Source: Zhenpiania hominis (GTDB lineage: Bacteria; Bacillota; Clostridia; Peptostreptococcales; Anaerovoracaceae). From it: a stretch of DNA of 64,000 nucleotides. The translations under genes and the position numbers were made by a program. The notes beneath the pieces were generated by a model. The model was not told where the DNA came from, did no database searches, and worked only from the letters and a program-made list of their open reading frames with translations. The stretch is from positions 93,198 through 157,197 of the forward strand of contig NZ_JACRYT010000006.1 of the NCBI RefSeq assembly GCF_014333425.1, written 5' to 3'. Positions within the stretch are counted from its first letter, which is position 1. The number at the start of each line of letters is the position of its first letter. Below are positions 51,496 to 59,713 of the stretch, in pieces.

Positions 51496-51723
51496 ATGAA
51501 AGCGGAGAAATTTGCAATCGCTTTCCTGCGGATTTATGACAGGAAGATCGCCAGCGGTGAGATTAGCTTCAGCCGCCTGAATATGAAAAAAGAGGATTTT
51601 ACAAGGCTTTGTACAGATACAGACTACGTTCTGCCGGAAGAAGAGATTCAGAGGTTGTGTCAGGTAATGGCGCTGACGGAGGAAGAAACCGAGTTATTGT
51701 TGTCGTTTACAGGAAAGGAGTAG
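51496..51723 (+). CDS. Unknown 75-aa protein before the TlpA-like gene
   Basis: 75 residues, helical, acidic, no cysteines: MKAEKFAIAFLRIYDRKIAS and a C-terminal EEEIQRLCQVMALTEEETEL. Not recognised. ATG at 51496 after AAGGAGG (an ATG two codons earlier overlaps the SD spacing). It precedes the TlpA-like lipoprotein gene by 10 nt and so probably belongs to that operon. Confidence 0.65.
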   Translation: MKAEKFAIAFLRIYDRKIASGEISFSRLNMKKEDFTRLCTDTDYVLPEEEIQRLCQVMALTEEETELLLSFTGKE

Positions 51724-51733
51724 CTGGGAACGG

Positions 51734-52273
51734 ATGAAAAAACGCATAACTGCAATACTAATTGGAATAATGCTTCTTCTGACAGGCTGCGGAGCGGCAG
51801 ACAGTGGGAGCGACGGAGAAGCTGGAGAAAGCGGCGATGTAAATTTCAGCAAGTTCACGGCAGCGGATCTGGAGGGAAACGCGGTGGAAGGCTCGGTGAT
51901 GGGAGAAGCGGATTTGACGGTTCTCAATATCTGGGCCACCTTCTGCAGTCCCTGTATTGAGGAAATGCCGGGTCTTGGGGAATTGTCCGAGGAATATAAA
52001 GGAAAGGGCGTGCAGTTCATCGGTATTCCGGCAGACGCGACGACGGAGGACCTGCTGCAGACAGCGAAAGAAATCGTTTCTTCCACCGGCGCGGACTATC
52101 TCCAAATCGCGCCCAATCAGGAACTGATGGATCTCTATCTGAATCAGGTGATGTCGGTTCCGGAGACTTTGTTCCTGGATAAGGAAGGAAACATCTTACA
52201 AAGCTTTGTCGGTTCCCGCAGCAAATCCGAATGGAAAGAGCTGATAGAGGAAGCGTATCAAGAGGTGAAATAA
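51734..52273 (+). CDS. TlpA/ResA-type thioredoxin lipoprotein
   Basis: 179 residues. Lipoprotein signal with lipobox LLTGC at about residues 15-19, then a low-complexity Gly/Ser/Glu linker and a thioredoxin fold with the active site WATFCSPCIEEMP (CSPC) and the cis-Pro segment MSVPETLFL. It is a membrane-tethered thiol oxidoreductase facing outward. It precedes a CXXC mini-protein and a 4Fe-4S membrane protein, a cluster that probably moves electrons across the membrane. Confidence 0.9.
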   Translation: MKKRITAILIGIMLLLTGCGAADSGSDGEAGESGDVNFSKFTAADLEGNAVEGSVMGEADLTVLNIWATFCSPCIEEMPGLGELSEEYKGKGVQFIGIPADATTEDLLQTAKEIVSSTGADYLQIAPNQELMDLYLNQVMSVPETLFLDKEGNILQSFVGSRSKSEWKELIEEAYQEVK

Positions 52274-52274
52274 T

Positions 52275-52418
52275 ATGGCGGGAAGAAAAAACGCGATTGC
52301 AATCGGACTTTTTTCATTGGGTCTGCTTTTAGCCGGAATCGGACTCTTTCAGGGGGAAGCGGCGATCGTGACGCGGAAGGCGGTTCGTGTTTGTCTGGAG
52401 TGTATCGGAATTGGTTAA
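52275..52418 (+). CDS. CD1871A-type CXXC mini-protein
   Basis: 47 residues: one membrane helix (AIAIGLFSLGLLLAGIGLFQ) and a C-terminal VCLECIGIG, the CXXC end that marks the small CD1871A-type proteins of clostridia. One base after the TlpA-like stop; its own end overlaps the start of the following 4Fe-4S gene by 8 nt. The thiol pair probably exchanges with the TlpA domain or the iron-sulfur protein. It is easy to miss because of its length. Confidence 0.78.
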   Translation: MAGRKNAIAIGLFSLGLLLAGIGLFQGEAAIVTRKAVRVCLECIGIG

Positions 52419-53319
52419 AAAAGCGGGAACACGGCTGCGCTTGATGGTGCAAATCGCGGCGGCAGCCGTGAGCAACGGGTATATCAGCGGATTTTTGAAT
52501 GGAACCATTTATCAGGGCAGTCTGAAACAGTTTTGCGTGCCGGGACTGAACTGCTATTCCTGTCCTGGCGCTCTTGGATCCTGTCCCATTGGAGCGCTGC
52601 AGGCAGTGCTTGGAAGTCCGGGAAAATATTTTTCTTTTTATGTGATTGGATTTCTGATGATGGTCGGCGCTCTGGCAGGAAGGTTCGCGTGCGGATGGCT
52701 GTGCCCCTTCGGACTGCTTCAGGAGCTGATTTACAAAATACCGGGGCTGCGCAAGGGAAAAAGCCTGCCGGGGCACCGGTTTTTGAAATACTTCAAATAT
52801 CTGATCCTTGGGGTTCTGGTCCTGGCCCTCCCGCTGATTTTTACCGATCTGGCGGGACAGGGAACACCCTGGTTCTGTAAACTGATCTGTCCGGCGGGTA
52901 CCCTGGAGGGCGGCTGGACGCTGACCCTTTTCGATCCGCGGCTGCGGGAAGCGATGGGATGGCTCTTTACATGGAAGAGCTTCCTGCTGCTGCTCCTGCT
53001 GTTCCTTTCTCTGGTTTCTTACCGCCCCTTCTGCAAATATCTGTGTCCTCTGGGCGCGGTTTACGGGCTGTTTAACCCTGTCTCCTGTCTGCGCCTTGAG
53101 GTAAAAAAAGAGCGGTGTACAGACTGCGGCGCCTGTGAAGCGGTCTGCCCTATGAGTCTGAACCCTGCCGAAAATCCGGGAAGCCCCGAGTGTATCCGGT
53201 GCGGAAAGTGTATCTCCGCGTGCAAATTCGGCGCCCTTTCGCAGACGGTACTGCCGGGCGGCTTGCAATTCAGAAAAAAGAAAGAACAGGGCGCTCAAAA
53301 TTTACGAAAGGAATTCTAA
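52411..53319 (+). CDS. NapH-like 4Fe-4S membrane protein
   Basis: 302 residues with four or five membrane helices, paired cysteine turns at the membrane (CGWLCPFGLLQE and CKYLCPLGAVYG, as in NapH/RnfB-like and NosR C-terminal domains), and two C-terminal 4Fe-4S motifs, CTDCGACEAVCP and CIRCGKCISACKFGA. It should pass electrons from quinol or ferredoxin to the extracytoplasmic thioredoxin. Start: TTG at 52411 overlapping the mini-protein stop; GTG at 52387 is an alternative. Confidence 0.85.
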   Translation: MVKKAGTRLRLMVQIAAAAVSNGYISGFLNGTIYQGSLKQFCVPGLNCYSCPGALGSCPIGALQAVLGSPGKYFSFYVIGFLMMVGALAGRFACGWLCPFGLLQELIYKIPGLRKGKSLPGHRFLKYFKYLILGVLVLALPLIFTDLAGQGTPWFCKLICPAGTLEGGWTLTLFDPRLREAMGWLFTWKSFLLLLLLFLSLVSYRPFCKYLCPLGAVYGLFNPVSCLRLEVKKERCTDCGACEAVCPMSLNPAENPGSPECIRCGKCISACKFGALSQTVLPGGLQFRKKKEQGAQNLRKEF

Positions 53320-53324
53320 GCGAT

Positions 53325-53558
53325 ATGAATCAAAAAAGAATTGCGGCGGTCGCCGTACTGGCGGCAGCTTCCGCGGTTACCTCTGTAATCGCGGTAAAAA
53401 CAGGTGTGGATCCGCCTCCCGCGAATATCGCCGGCGCCTTCGCGTCGATCCTGGTGCTGGTCATTGCGGCAAAACTGCTGAAAGCAACCGACGATCTGTT
53501 TTACTGCGGTATTTTCGCTCTTTTTCTCTATTTTGCGGAGAAGCGGAAGAACCCGTAA
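53325..53558 (+). CDS. Unknown small membrane protein
   Basis: 77 residues with two predicted membrane helices (IAAVAVLAAASAVTSVIAV and ASILVLVIAAKLLK) and a third short hydrophobic part near the C-terminus. ATG at 53325 after GAAAGGAATTC, five bases after the 4Fe-4S gene. Last gene of the redox operon; function unknown. Confidence 0.65.
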   Translation: MNQKRIAAVAVLAAASAVTSVIAVKTGVDPPPANIAGAFASILVLVIAAKLLKATDDLFYCGIFALFLYFAEKRKNP

Positions 53559-53564
53559 GAATTT

Positions 53565-54089
53565 TTACAGACCATACTGTCCGGTAACCGGATCCTCGAA
53601 AAGGAAGATATGGGGTGGATCTACGGTAAACAAAAGAAAACTGACGAGAACAGCGGCAAGCAGCACCCGTGAAATCAGCTGGACGCCGATGCCGGCGCAG
53701 TTTTCTTTTTTCATCAGAAAATAACTCAGGAACCAGGTCAGAGCCGCGGCAATGAAAAAGGTGGCGATGTCCGCCCAGAGATAATGGGTTCCGGCTGCCG
53801 CTGTATAACCGTAAAAGATCAGGATAATAGCGGCCATACCCAAAATCAGGGAAAGAACTTTCGCGGGGAGAAAGCCGCCGCGAAAGCGGCCGTAGGCGAT
53901 AGATTCAAAGATGGAAAAAAGCAGCACGGGAGCGGCGAGCAGCTTCAGATGTTCCCAGGTGCTTTCGTTTACAGCGGAAAAGGCCGCCACCAGAGGATGT
54001 TCTCCGGACCAGTGATAGAAAAAATGATCCAGACTTCCAAATACAATCGTAAAAAACGCGCCGGCTATATGCCACTTTTTGATATTCAT
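53565..54089 (-). CDS. DUF6512-like integral membrane protein
   Basis: 174 residues, about five membrane helices, beginning with a WHIAGAFFTIVFGSLDHFFY stretch with conserved His residues and NESTWEHLKLLAAP. It fits the family listed as DUF6512, of unknown function; I am fairly but not fully sure of the family number. Convergent with the redox operon. ATG at 54089 after AGGAGGTGC. Confidence 0.7.
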   Translation of the reverse strand: MNIKKWHIAGAFFTIVFGSLDHFFYHWSGEHPLVAAFSAVNESTWEHLKLLAAPVLLFSIFESIAYGRFRGGFLPAKVLSLILGMAAIILIFYGYTAAAGTHYLWADIATFFIAAALTWFLSYFLMKKENCAGIGVQLISRVLLAAVLVSFLLFTVDPPHIFLFEDPVTGQYGL

Positions 54090-54132
54090 GCAAGCACCTC
54101 CTGCATTAGTGTATGCGCAGAAGGCAGATGTT

Positions 54133-55458
54133 TTACATGGAACTTTTCATTTTTCGATAATAGATGAGTCCGGCGGCGTCCGCGAGAATCCATCCGATGG
54201 GAATTGCCCACCAGATTCCGGCAAGACCGATAGGCGTAGGAGCAAGGCAGTAAGCCAGAAGCACCCGCATCCCCAGGGAAATGACCGTCAGCACAATGGA
54301 AATTCCGGGACGTCCGACACCGCGATAAAGTCCGTAGAGCAGGAACAGACAGCCGATGGCGAAATAAAAGGTTCCCTCAATGCGTAGATATCCGACCCCG
54401 ATGGCAATAATTTCCGTCTCTGAAGCATCAACAAAGATTTTCATCAGCTCCCCGGCAAAACACCAGACCGCGGCAGAGATAACAATACAGAAGAAAAAAG
54501 AAACTGCCAGAGCGGAGCGGATGCCCCTTTGAATCCGTTCTCTTTTTCCGGCGCCCGAATTCTGGGCAATAAACGTGGAAAAGGCGTTGCCGAAATCCTG
54601 AACCGGCATATAAGCGAAGGAGTCGATTTTGACCGCCGCGGCAAAAGCCGCCATGACCGCCACGCCGAAGCTATTGACAAGGCCCTGGATCATCAGGATG
54701 CCGAAATTCATAATGGACTGCTGGACAGAGGTGAGAATGGAAAATTGAATCACTTGTTTCCATAGCCGGGGTTGGATCCGCAAATGCTTTTTCTGTACGC
54801 GCAAAATCGGCTGGGTGAGGAGGCAGTAAAGAAGAACGCCGGCAGCGGAGACCGCCTGAGAGAGAACGGTCGCCCAGGCGGCTCCCGCCACGCCCATGTG
54901 CAGCCCCAGCACAAAGCATAAGTCCAGCGCGATATTCAGGACCGCGGAAATGCCCAGAAATATCAGGGGCGTCAGGGAATTGCCAAAGGCTCGGAGCACC
55001 GACGCGAAGTAATTATAAAAAAAGGTGAAGACCATGCCGTAGAAGATGATCCGCAGGTAGGTTTGTGTCATTTCCCGGATTTCAGCGGGAATCTGCAAAA
55101 GGTCGATAATGGGATCAATAAAAAGCAGCACGCCGGCCGTGAGGAGCAGTGTCAGAGCGGCAATAAAGAGAAAGGAAAAAGCAAGGGCGGATTTCAGATC
55201 ATCCTCTTTTTTCGCGCCGTAACACATGGAAAAGGCAACACCGCTTCCCATACAAAGCCCCAGTATGACCGAGGTTAAAAAGGTCATTAACGTAAAAGAA
55301 GAGCCAACCGCCGCCAGGGCGTCCGCTCCGATAAAACGTCCGACAATCAGCGTATCGGCGATATTATAAAGCTGCTGCAGCAGATTCCCCAAAATCATGG
55401 GAATGGAAAACAGCAACATGGATTTCGTCACATTTCCTTCCAGTAGATTCACTCGCAT
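54133..55458 (-). CDS. MATE-family efflux transporter
   Basis: 441 residues, twelve membrane helices, intact. Starts MTKSMLLFSIPMILGNLLQQ-like after residue 10 and keeps the DTLIVGRFIG segment and the two-fold repeat (FAAAVKIDSFAYMPVQDFGN). It serves as a full-length comparison for the deleted MATE gene at 20050. Probably exports cationic compounds in exchange for Na+ or H+. Confidence 0.92.
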   Translation of the reverse strand: MRVNLLEGNVTKSMLLFSIPMILGNLLQQLYNIADTLIVGRFIGADALAAVGSSFTLMTFLTSVILGLCMGSGVAFSMCYGAKKEDDLKSALAFSFLFIAALTLLLTAGVLLFIDPIIDLLQIPAEIREMTQTYLRIIFYGMVFTFFYNYFASVLRAFGNSLTPLIFLGISAVLNIALDLCFVLGLHMGVAGAAWATVLSQAVSAAGVLLYCLLTQPILRVQKKHLRIQPRLWKQVIQFSILTSVQQSIMNFGILMIQGLVNSFGVAVMAAFAAAVKIDSFAYMPVQDFGNAFSTFIAQNSGAGKRERIQRGIRSALAVSFFFCIVISAAVWCFAGELMKIFVDASETEIIAIGVGYLRIEGTFYFAIGCLFLLYGLYRGVGRPGISIVLTVISLGMRVLLAYCLAPTPIGLAGIWWAIPIGWILADAAGLIYYRKMKSSM

Positions 55459-55507
55459 AATGTTACATTATATCAGCTTAATGTCAAAAGGGCAATTTAT
55501 TCGCTAG

Positions 55508-55536
55508 TTGAAGTTTTCTGACTTTTATATTAAAAT
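55508..55536 (+). promoter_or_regulatory. Promoter of a short leader transcript
   Basis: TTGAAG (55508-55513) and TAAAAT (55531-55536), 17-bp spacing, 32 nt before the leader ORF at 55568. Confidence 0.55.
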
Positions 55537-55567
55537 AAAAAGCGCATAAGAGGTAAGGAGTAAAAAA

Positions 55568-55654
55568 ATGGACAGGGACATCGTACGGGAGTTTGACAGT
55601 AAAAAACAAAAAAAGAGCCTGGAAGCGTTGCAAACGCTTCATTTTTTTGACTAA
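55568..55654 (+). other. 28-codon leader ORF overlapping a terminator
   Basis: ATG after GTAAGGAG opens 28 codons (starts MDRDIVREFDSKKQKK, ends LHFFD). A perfect 8-bp hairpin GAAGCGTT/AACGCTTC (55622-55640) followed by seven Ts lies within its last codons. This is the form of an attenuator or a tiny transcript, ahead of the gene at 55679. A ribosome stalled or reading to the end would cover the hairpin and let transcription continue. Confidence 0.5.
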
Positions 55655-55678
55655 ATTGCAAGATCAAATAGGACAGAA

Positions 55679-56608
55679 TTGAAAACTTCATCAGGTTTTA
55701 CGATGTATTTTGAACTGAAACAGGAATTGTTCGATCGTTTGAGAGAAATATGTATGGAAACCAGACGCGCGGAAGAATCGATGTCCGTTACCCGGATGCT
55801 GACGCGGCTGATGGATTTGGAAGGGCTGCCGATGCATTGTCCGTATCACCATTTTATCGTACCGGCGGCGCTTTTGACTCAGTCTGCGGTTTTCGAAAAA
55901 AGGGACGTTTCGGAGCTTTCCGCGTGGCTGGATCTGGCGGAGGAACGGGCGAAAACCGTACCTGCCGGGTTTTGCGGAGAATGCGGTACGTGTGGCTCCG
56001 CGGTAGGTGTCGGCATGTTTCTTTCCATTTATACGGGCGCGACGCCGAAATCTGTGGAAAACTGGCAGCAGGCCAATGAAATTACCGGAATCTGCCTGCA
56101 GAAGATTGCGGCCTATCCGGGTCCGAGATGCTGTAAACGGACTTCTTTTCTGGCAGTCAATGAAGGGGTGCCTTATCTCAATGAAAAGCTGGGGCTGGAA
56201 TTTACCATCGAAACCGATCCATCCTGCACCTACCATAATCGGAACGCGGAATGTCTGGAAGGAGAATGCCCGTTTTATGAAGGAGGAGAAGCTATGCGTG
56301 ATACCGGGCGAGCGATTATTGTGGAAGCGGAAAAAATGCCGAAGAAGGATCCGGCGAAAATCTGTAAATGCATGAATGAGCCGGTGAAACTGGAATCCAA
56401 AAAAGGAACTTTGTTTTGGGTGAAACAAACTGGAGACACTGTGAAAAAAGGAGAGGTGATCTGCGAAGGAGAGGTTGAGAAGAAGACTGTAGAATTTCCG
56501 GCTCCCTGCGACGGCGTGCTGACGCAGCAGTGCGTGGGGGACGGAGAAGTGTTTACTGCGGGAGATATTCTGGGTTATGTGCGTCCCTGTGGCAGCGAAT
56601 TACCATGA
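55679..56608 (+). CDS. DUF5714-like cysteine-rich protein fused to a lipoyl/biotinyl-like domain
   Basis: 309 residues. The first ~235 are cysteine-rich (GFCGECGTCGSAVGVG, GPRCCKRTS, AECLEGECPF) with the layout of DUF5714 proteins, thought to bind metal or clusters. The last ~65 follow a biotin/lipoyl domain: VKQTGDTVKKGEVICEGEV, then EKKTVEFPAPCDGVL, placing a Lys at the usual attachment turn. The function and the fusion are unknown to me. Start: TTG at 55679 or ATG at 55703; neither has a strong SD, so control by the leader is plausible. Confidence 0.65.
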   Translation: MKTSSGFTMYFELKQELFDRLREICMETRRAEESMSVTRMLTRLMDLEGLPMHCPYHHFIVPAALLTQSAVFEKRDVSELSAWLDLAEERAKTVPAGFCGECGTCGSAVGVGMFLSIYTGATPKSVENWQQANEITGICLQKIAAYPGPRCCKRTSFLAVNEGVPYLNEKLGLEFTIETDPSCTYHNRNAECLEGECPFYEGGEAMRDTGRAIIVEAEKMPKKDPAKICKCMNEPVKLESKKGTLFWVKQTGDTVKKGEVICEGEVEKKTVEFPAPCDGVLTQQCVGDGEVFTAGDILGYVRPCGSELP

Positions 56609-56693
56609 AGTGGGAAAACGTAAAGCAGCTTTAAGGAAAATCTGTATCAGCAGTTGTACATTGTTTCAGGAATCAGTTTGTGCTGGCGCGGAC

Positions 56694-57062
56694 TTAACCG
56701 TTATTGTTATTGTTATTATTGTTGTTGTTGTTATTATTATTATTATTGGAGGAAGTTCCACCGGAATCCGAGCCGCCGGAATGGTAATGAGGTATGAGAG
56801 CAAAGCTCTTTTGATCCATTTCAATCCGGTCAAAGGAATCATCAGCCGCTGTAACTGCGAAAGCCTTTACAATCTCCCGGTTGCTGTTAACAAGTGAAAT
56901 AATATGCCGACCCGCGACGACCGCGTTCCTCTCAGACTGGCCAAGAAACCTGTAAATCCGGCTAAATACATCTTCGGTAATATCCGTGTAATGACTGGCG
57001 AGGGTATAGCATTTCTGCAGGCGGACGACTTCATGATACGTCCTGGGCGCAATGTTAATCAT
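56694..57062 (-). CDS. Small protein with a 16-asparagine tail, candidate modified peptide
   Basis: 122 residues. Residues 1-95 are a compact domain (NIAPRTYHEVVRLQKCYTLA, then TAADDSFDRIEMDQK), followed by HYHSGGSDSGGTSS, 16 consecutive Asn and a final Gly. The Asn run uses AAT and AAC in mixed order (5 AAT, 4 AAC, 2 AAT, then alternating), so it is not a simple slippage tract and looks selected. The ATG overlaps the stop of the radical SAM gene by 8 nt. It could be the peptide substrate (leader plus poly-Asn core) or a helper protein carrying a low-complexity tail. Confidence 0.65.
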   Translation of the reverse strand: MINIAPRTYHEVVRLQKCYTLASHYTDITEDVFSRIYRFLGQSERNAVVAGRHIISLVNSNREIVKAFAVTAADDSFDRIEMDQKSFALIPHYHSGGSDSGGTSSNNNNNNNNNNNNNNNNG

Positions 57063-58824
57063 GTTTCAGAGCCTCCTTACAATTTACATAAAAAAATTCA
57101 ATATTTTGAAAGGGAAGGTTTATGGCCTGTATGTGATAATAGGCGTTCTTTTTCTGTTTGGCGTAATGATAATCTCTTAATTCCGAGGTTGTAAAAAAAA
57201 GATTATTGGGTTTCACCTCAGAAAGCCGATGATAATACAGACTCAGAATCTTCGTAATATTGATGGTATAATAGCCCTCTTTATCGGAAGGCTCCTGCTT
57301 TAACGTGTTTGTAAATACCTGGTGTGTCATAATGTGTTCCTGCTTCATTCGCTGCTCATCGCCATACAGGATGGTATTTCCGCTTAACAGCATCATGTAC
57401 AACGAATTATTCGCGGGATAATCACAGTCCTCCAACACTCCTTTCCGGATATACAGCTGCAGCTCCGTCTCATCCGTCAGATAAAGAAGATCCCGCCGCT
57501 TTTTCAGAATCTGTGATTCCAGCTGATATTCGATACCGTTTGCTTTCAGTATGAAGATATGCGGGCTGTAGATATTCTCCAATTTACTGTCGCGCTTTAT
57601 AATCGCCTGCAGCTGGGAAGGATCGGAACTGGAACTTTCTTCCGAAAACGGCTCATAATCTCCGGCAATCAAGGGGCGCATTTTGGAAAGATAGGAATAC
57701 GCAGAAGCAGCCGGGTTGCTGTCTTTTGGATAAACCTGCGGATTGTCTCTGTAAATCTCCTGCTGTAGCCTGCAGGTATAAGAGCGGCTGGTATGGGAAA
57801 CGGTTTTAACATAGGGACATCCGGTCTTGCAGAGATATAAATAGCTGCATTGAGCGCACTGCGGGTCGAATCCTGATCGGTTATGGCTTTGAAAAATTTT
57901 TACCTCCGCGGCTTTCAAAATATCCGCGACAGAATCTTCATAAATATTGCCATAGTAAAAGTCTCTGTTTTTCTGCCCCCTTACACAGGAATACAGATCT
58001 CCGTTTCGTTCCAGAAGAAAGAACTTCTCTCCGCAGTTATCCGAATTGGTACAATATGCCGGGGTGAATTCGGCGAACCAGGCGTTTTTCACGCCCTTAT
58101 CCAGATCGGTCCCTGTAAAAGTCTGCCGCATCCGTTTGTAAAATTCAACCTGCTCTTCTTCCGTCATCGGGTGCAGTCCGATTTCCCCCGGATCGCCAAA
58201 TCCGATCATAAAATTGAAATCGTTCATATCCAGACAGGTATGTTTGTGCAGAAATTGAATATCACGGATCATTTCATCCATTCGCTTATAATGTTCTTTA
58301 AAAACCGTGGCCGAAACTTTTTTGCGATTTGGAATTCCCTCCAACAGGGAAATATTTTTCAGTATGGTCTGCAGGGTCTTTTCCCCGCCTTTGGTGATCC
58401 GATATTTCTCATGCAGAGAAAAAGGCAGGTCCAGACTTCCGCTGACAGAAACACAAAATTCCCTTATGGTATCGATATGCTTCTCCAGACGGAGCAGATT
58501 GGTTTTTATATGCGGACGGCCTGCTTTCAAACCATTTTTTTCGAGAAGAGTTTGGTTTTCCCGATAATAGTCTGCTATGTAATGGATGATATCCCGGAAA
58601 TCTTTTTCGGACAGGGTAGTCACCTCTCCGCCGTGCAGGGAGATATGAAAAGGAAGAACACCGGCTGTGCGGAATTTATCCACCGCATACCGCAAAGTTT
58701 GCAGATACCGGCTATCCGGCTGCAAGTCCATTGTATTCTCTTTTAAATAACAGTAGCCGCACTGCATATTACAGTTCATAGTTGGCACATACAGTAAATG
58801 AATTAATCGATTTTCGGTTTTCAT
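57055..58824 (-). CDS. Radical SAM/SPASM peptide-modifying enzyme
   Basis: 589 residues. The radical SAM cluster motif is CNMQCGYC (C18, C22, C25). A SPASM-type region at about 285-370 has cysteines for extra clusters (YCTNSDNCGEKFF, LYSCVRGQKNRDFYYGNIYE, CAQCSYLYLCKTGCPY). About 200 C-terminal residues have no obvious known domain. This is the architecture of enzymes that modify ribosomal peptides (RiPPs) or activate sulfatases. Start: ATG at 58824 after AGGAGTG. Neighbours are a membrane protein before and the poly-Asn protein after it. Confidence 0.86.
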   Translation of the reverse strand: MKTENRLIHLLYVPTMNCNMQCGYCYLKENTMDLQPDSRYLQTLRYAVDKFRTAGVLPFHISLHGGEVTTLSEKDFRDIIHYIADYYRENQTLLEKNGLKAGRPHIKTNLLRLEKHIDTIREFCVSVSGSLDLPFSLHEKYRITKGGEKTLQTILKNISLLEGIPNRKKVSATVFKEHYKRMDEMIRDIQFLHKHTCLDMNDFNFMIGFGDPGEIGLHPMTEEEQVEFYKRMRQTFTGTDLDKGVKNAWFAEFTPAYCTNSDNCGEKFFLLERNGDLYSCVRGQKNRDFYYGNIYEDSVADILKAAEVKIFQSHNRSGFDPQCAQCSYLYLCKTGCPYVKTVSHTSRSYTCRLQQEIYRDNPQVYPKDSNPAASAYSYLSKMRPLIAGDYEPFSEESSSSDPSQLQAIIKRDSKLENIYSPHIFILKANGIEYQLESQILKKRRDLLYLTDETELQLYIRKGVLEDCDYPANNSLYMMLLSGNTILYGDEQRMKQEHIMTHQVFTNTLKQEPSDKEGYYTINITKILSLYYHRLSEVKPNNLFFTTSELRDYHYAKQKKNAYYHIQAINLPFQNIEFFYVNCKEALKHD

Positions 58825-58844
58825 TTTGAACACTCCTGAGTTCG

Positions 58845-59549
58845 TTAATGAACCTGTGGCAGTGGAGCTGTGAATCCGAATTCCAGAGACACACACCACC
58901 AGGCAATCGCGGCAGCGATTAGAATAACTGCCAGGGGCGCGATCCAGACAGGTATAGATTGGGCCGTTATCGAAGTATTCGCTATCAGACTGTCAATGTC
59001 CGCGTCCGGATTGCGTTTTATATGATTGTAGAGGAAGGTTACAATTGTGCATCTGCGTATAAGAAAAAAATATAGAATCAGTGCGATGGCTTCCGCAAGA
59101 ATACACGCCGCAGCCTGGACTGCCGCCAGAAACAAGAATGCGTTAACAAATGTTACTGCTCCCAGAAGGATCGTAAAGAGCCCTTTTTTCAAACTTAATG
59201 CGGGAGTAGTAGCCGTTTCATAGTTCATGTGATATCGTGCGGCTCTCTGTTTGATAAGGTCCTCGAACAGTTTTTTCTCCGGCTGAAGATATCGGTTGTC
59301 AATAACAATCGTCGGACCTCTGCCTGTTTCCGGCGGGGGAGCGGTATCTTTCTTTACGATTTTGATTCGTTTTTTTCGTGTCTTTTCCGCCGTGTTTCGT
59401 GAGCAAAAAAGTGCCAGGAACCACACGGCCAGACAGATAAGATAAAGTGAACCGCTACTTGTCACCCCCAGTATAAAAGCCAGTTTTGGAAGAAAGGAAA
59501 AGAGCCAGATAAAGGACAGAGCCCATATCATGTATTTCAGGATCCGCAA
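58845..59549 (-). CDS. Membrane protein of the radical SAM operon
   Basis: 234 residues with about five membrane helices: two at the N-terminus (YMIWALSFIWLFSFLPKLAF), a cytoplasmic basic and proline-containing loop (about 50-115), two central helices and one near the C-terminus. No peptidase or ABC motif is visible, and I do not recognise a family. TTG start at 59549 behind AAAGGAGGTTGG. First gene of the operon; it may anchor or export the modified peptide. Confidence 0.65.
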   Translation of the reverse strand: MRILKYMIWALSFIWLFSFLPKLAFILGVTSSGSLYLICLAVWFLALFCSRNTAEKTRKKRIKIVKKDTAPPPETGRGPTIVIDNRYLQPEKKLFEDLIKQRAARYHMNYETATTPALSLKKGLFTILLGAVTFVNAFLFLAAVQAAACILAEAIALILYFFLIRRCTIVTFLYNHIKRNPDADIDSLIANTSITAQSIPVWIAPLAVILIAAAIAWWCVSLEFGFTAPLPQVH

Positions 59550-59590
59550 AGCTCCAACCTCCTTTAAACAAATGGATTTCTCTGTTTTTG

Positions 59591-59619
59591 ATTATGAGCG
59601 TCAGCAGGCGGGATGTCAA
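59591..59619 (-). promoter_or_regulatory. Promoter of the radical SAM operon
   Basis: Minus strand: TTGACA (59614-59619) and CATAAT (59591-59596), 17-bp spacing, about 35 nt before the first start codon. Confidence 0.7.
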
Positions 59620-59649
59620 GTTAAGTCTTTGTAAAGAGAAAAGGCACGT

Positions 59650-59682
59650 AAAAAAGCTGCCGAATCCGTACGGCAGCTTTTG
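59650..59682. terminator. Terminator between the PNPOx gene and the radical SAM operon
   Basis: AAAAAGCTGCCG pairs with CGGCAGCTTTT around an 8-nt loop; on the minus strand it ends the gene at 59714. Confidence 0.82.
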
Positions 59683-59713
59683 CTCTTTCGCTATTGGGGG
59701 AAAACAGATATGT

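Noticed and set aside
56577..56897. Plus-strand ORF reading the trinucleotide tract as Ile/Val repeats
   Set aside because: No SD or family, and it is the mirror of the minus-strand gene that is coupled to the radical SAM gene.
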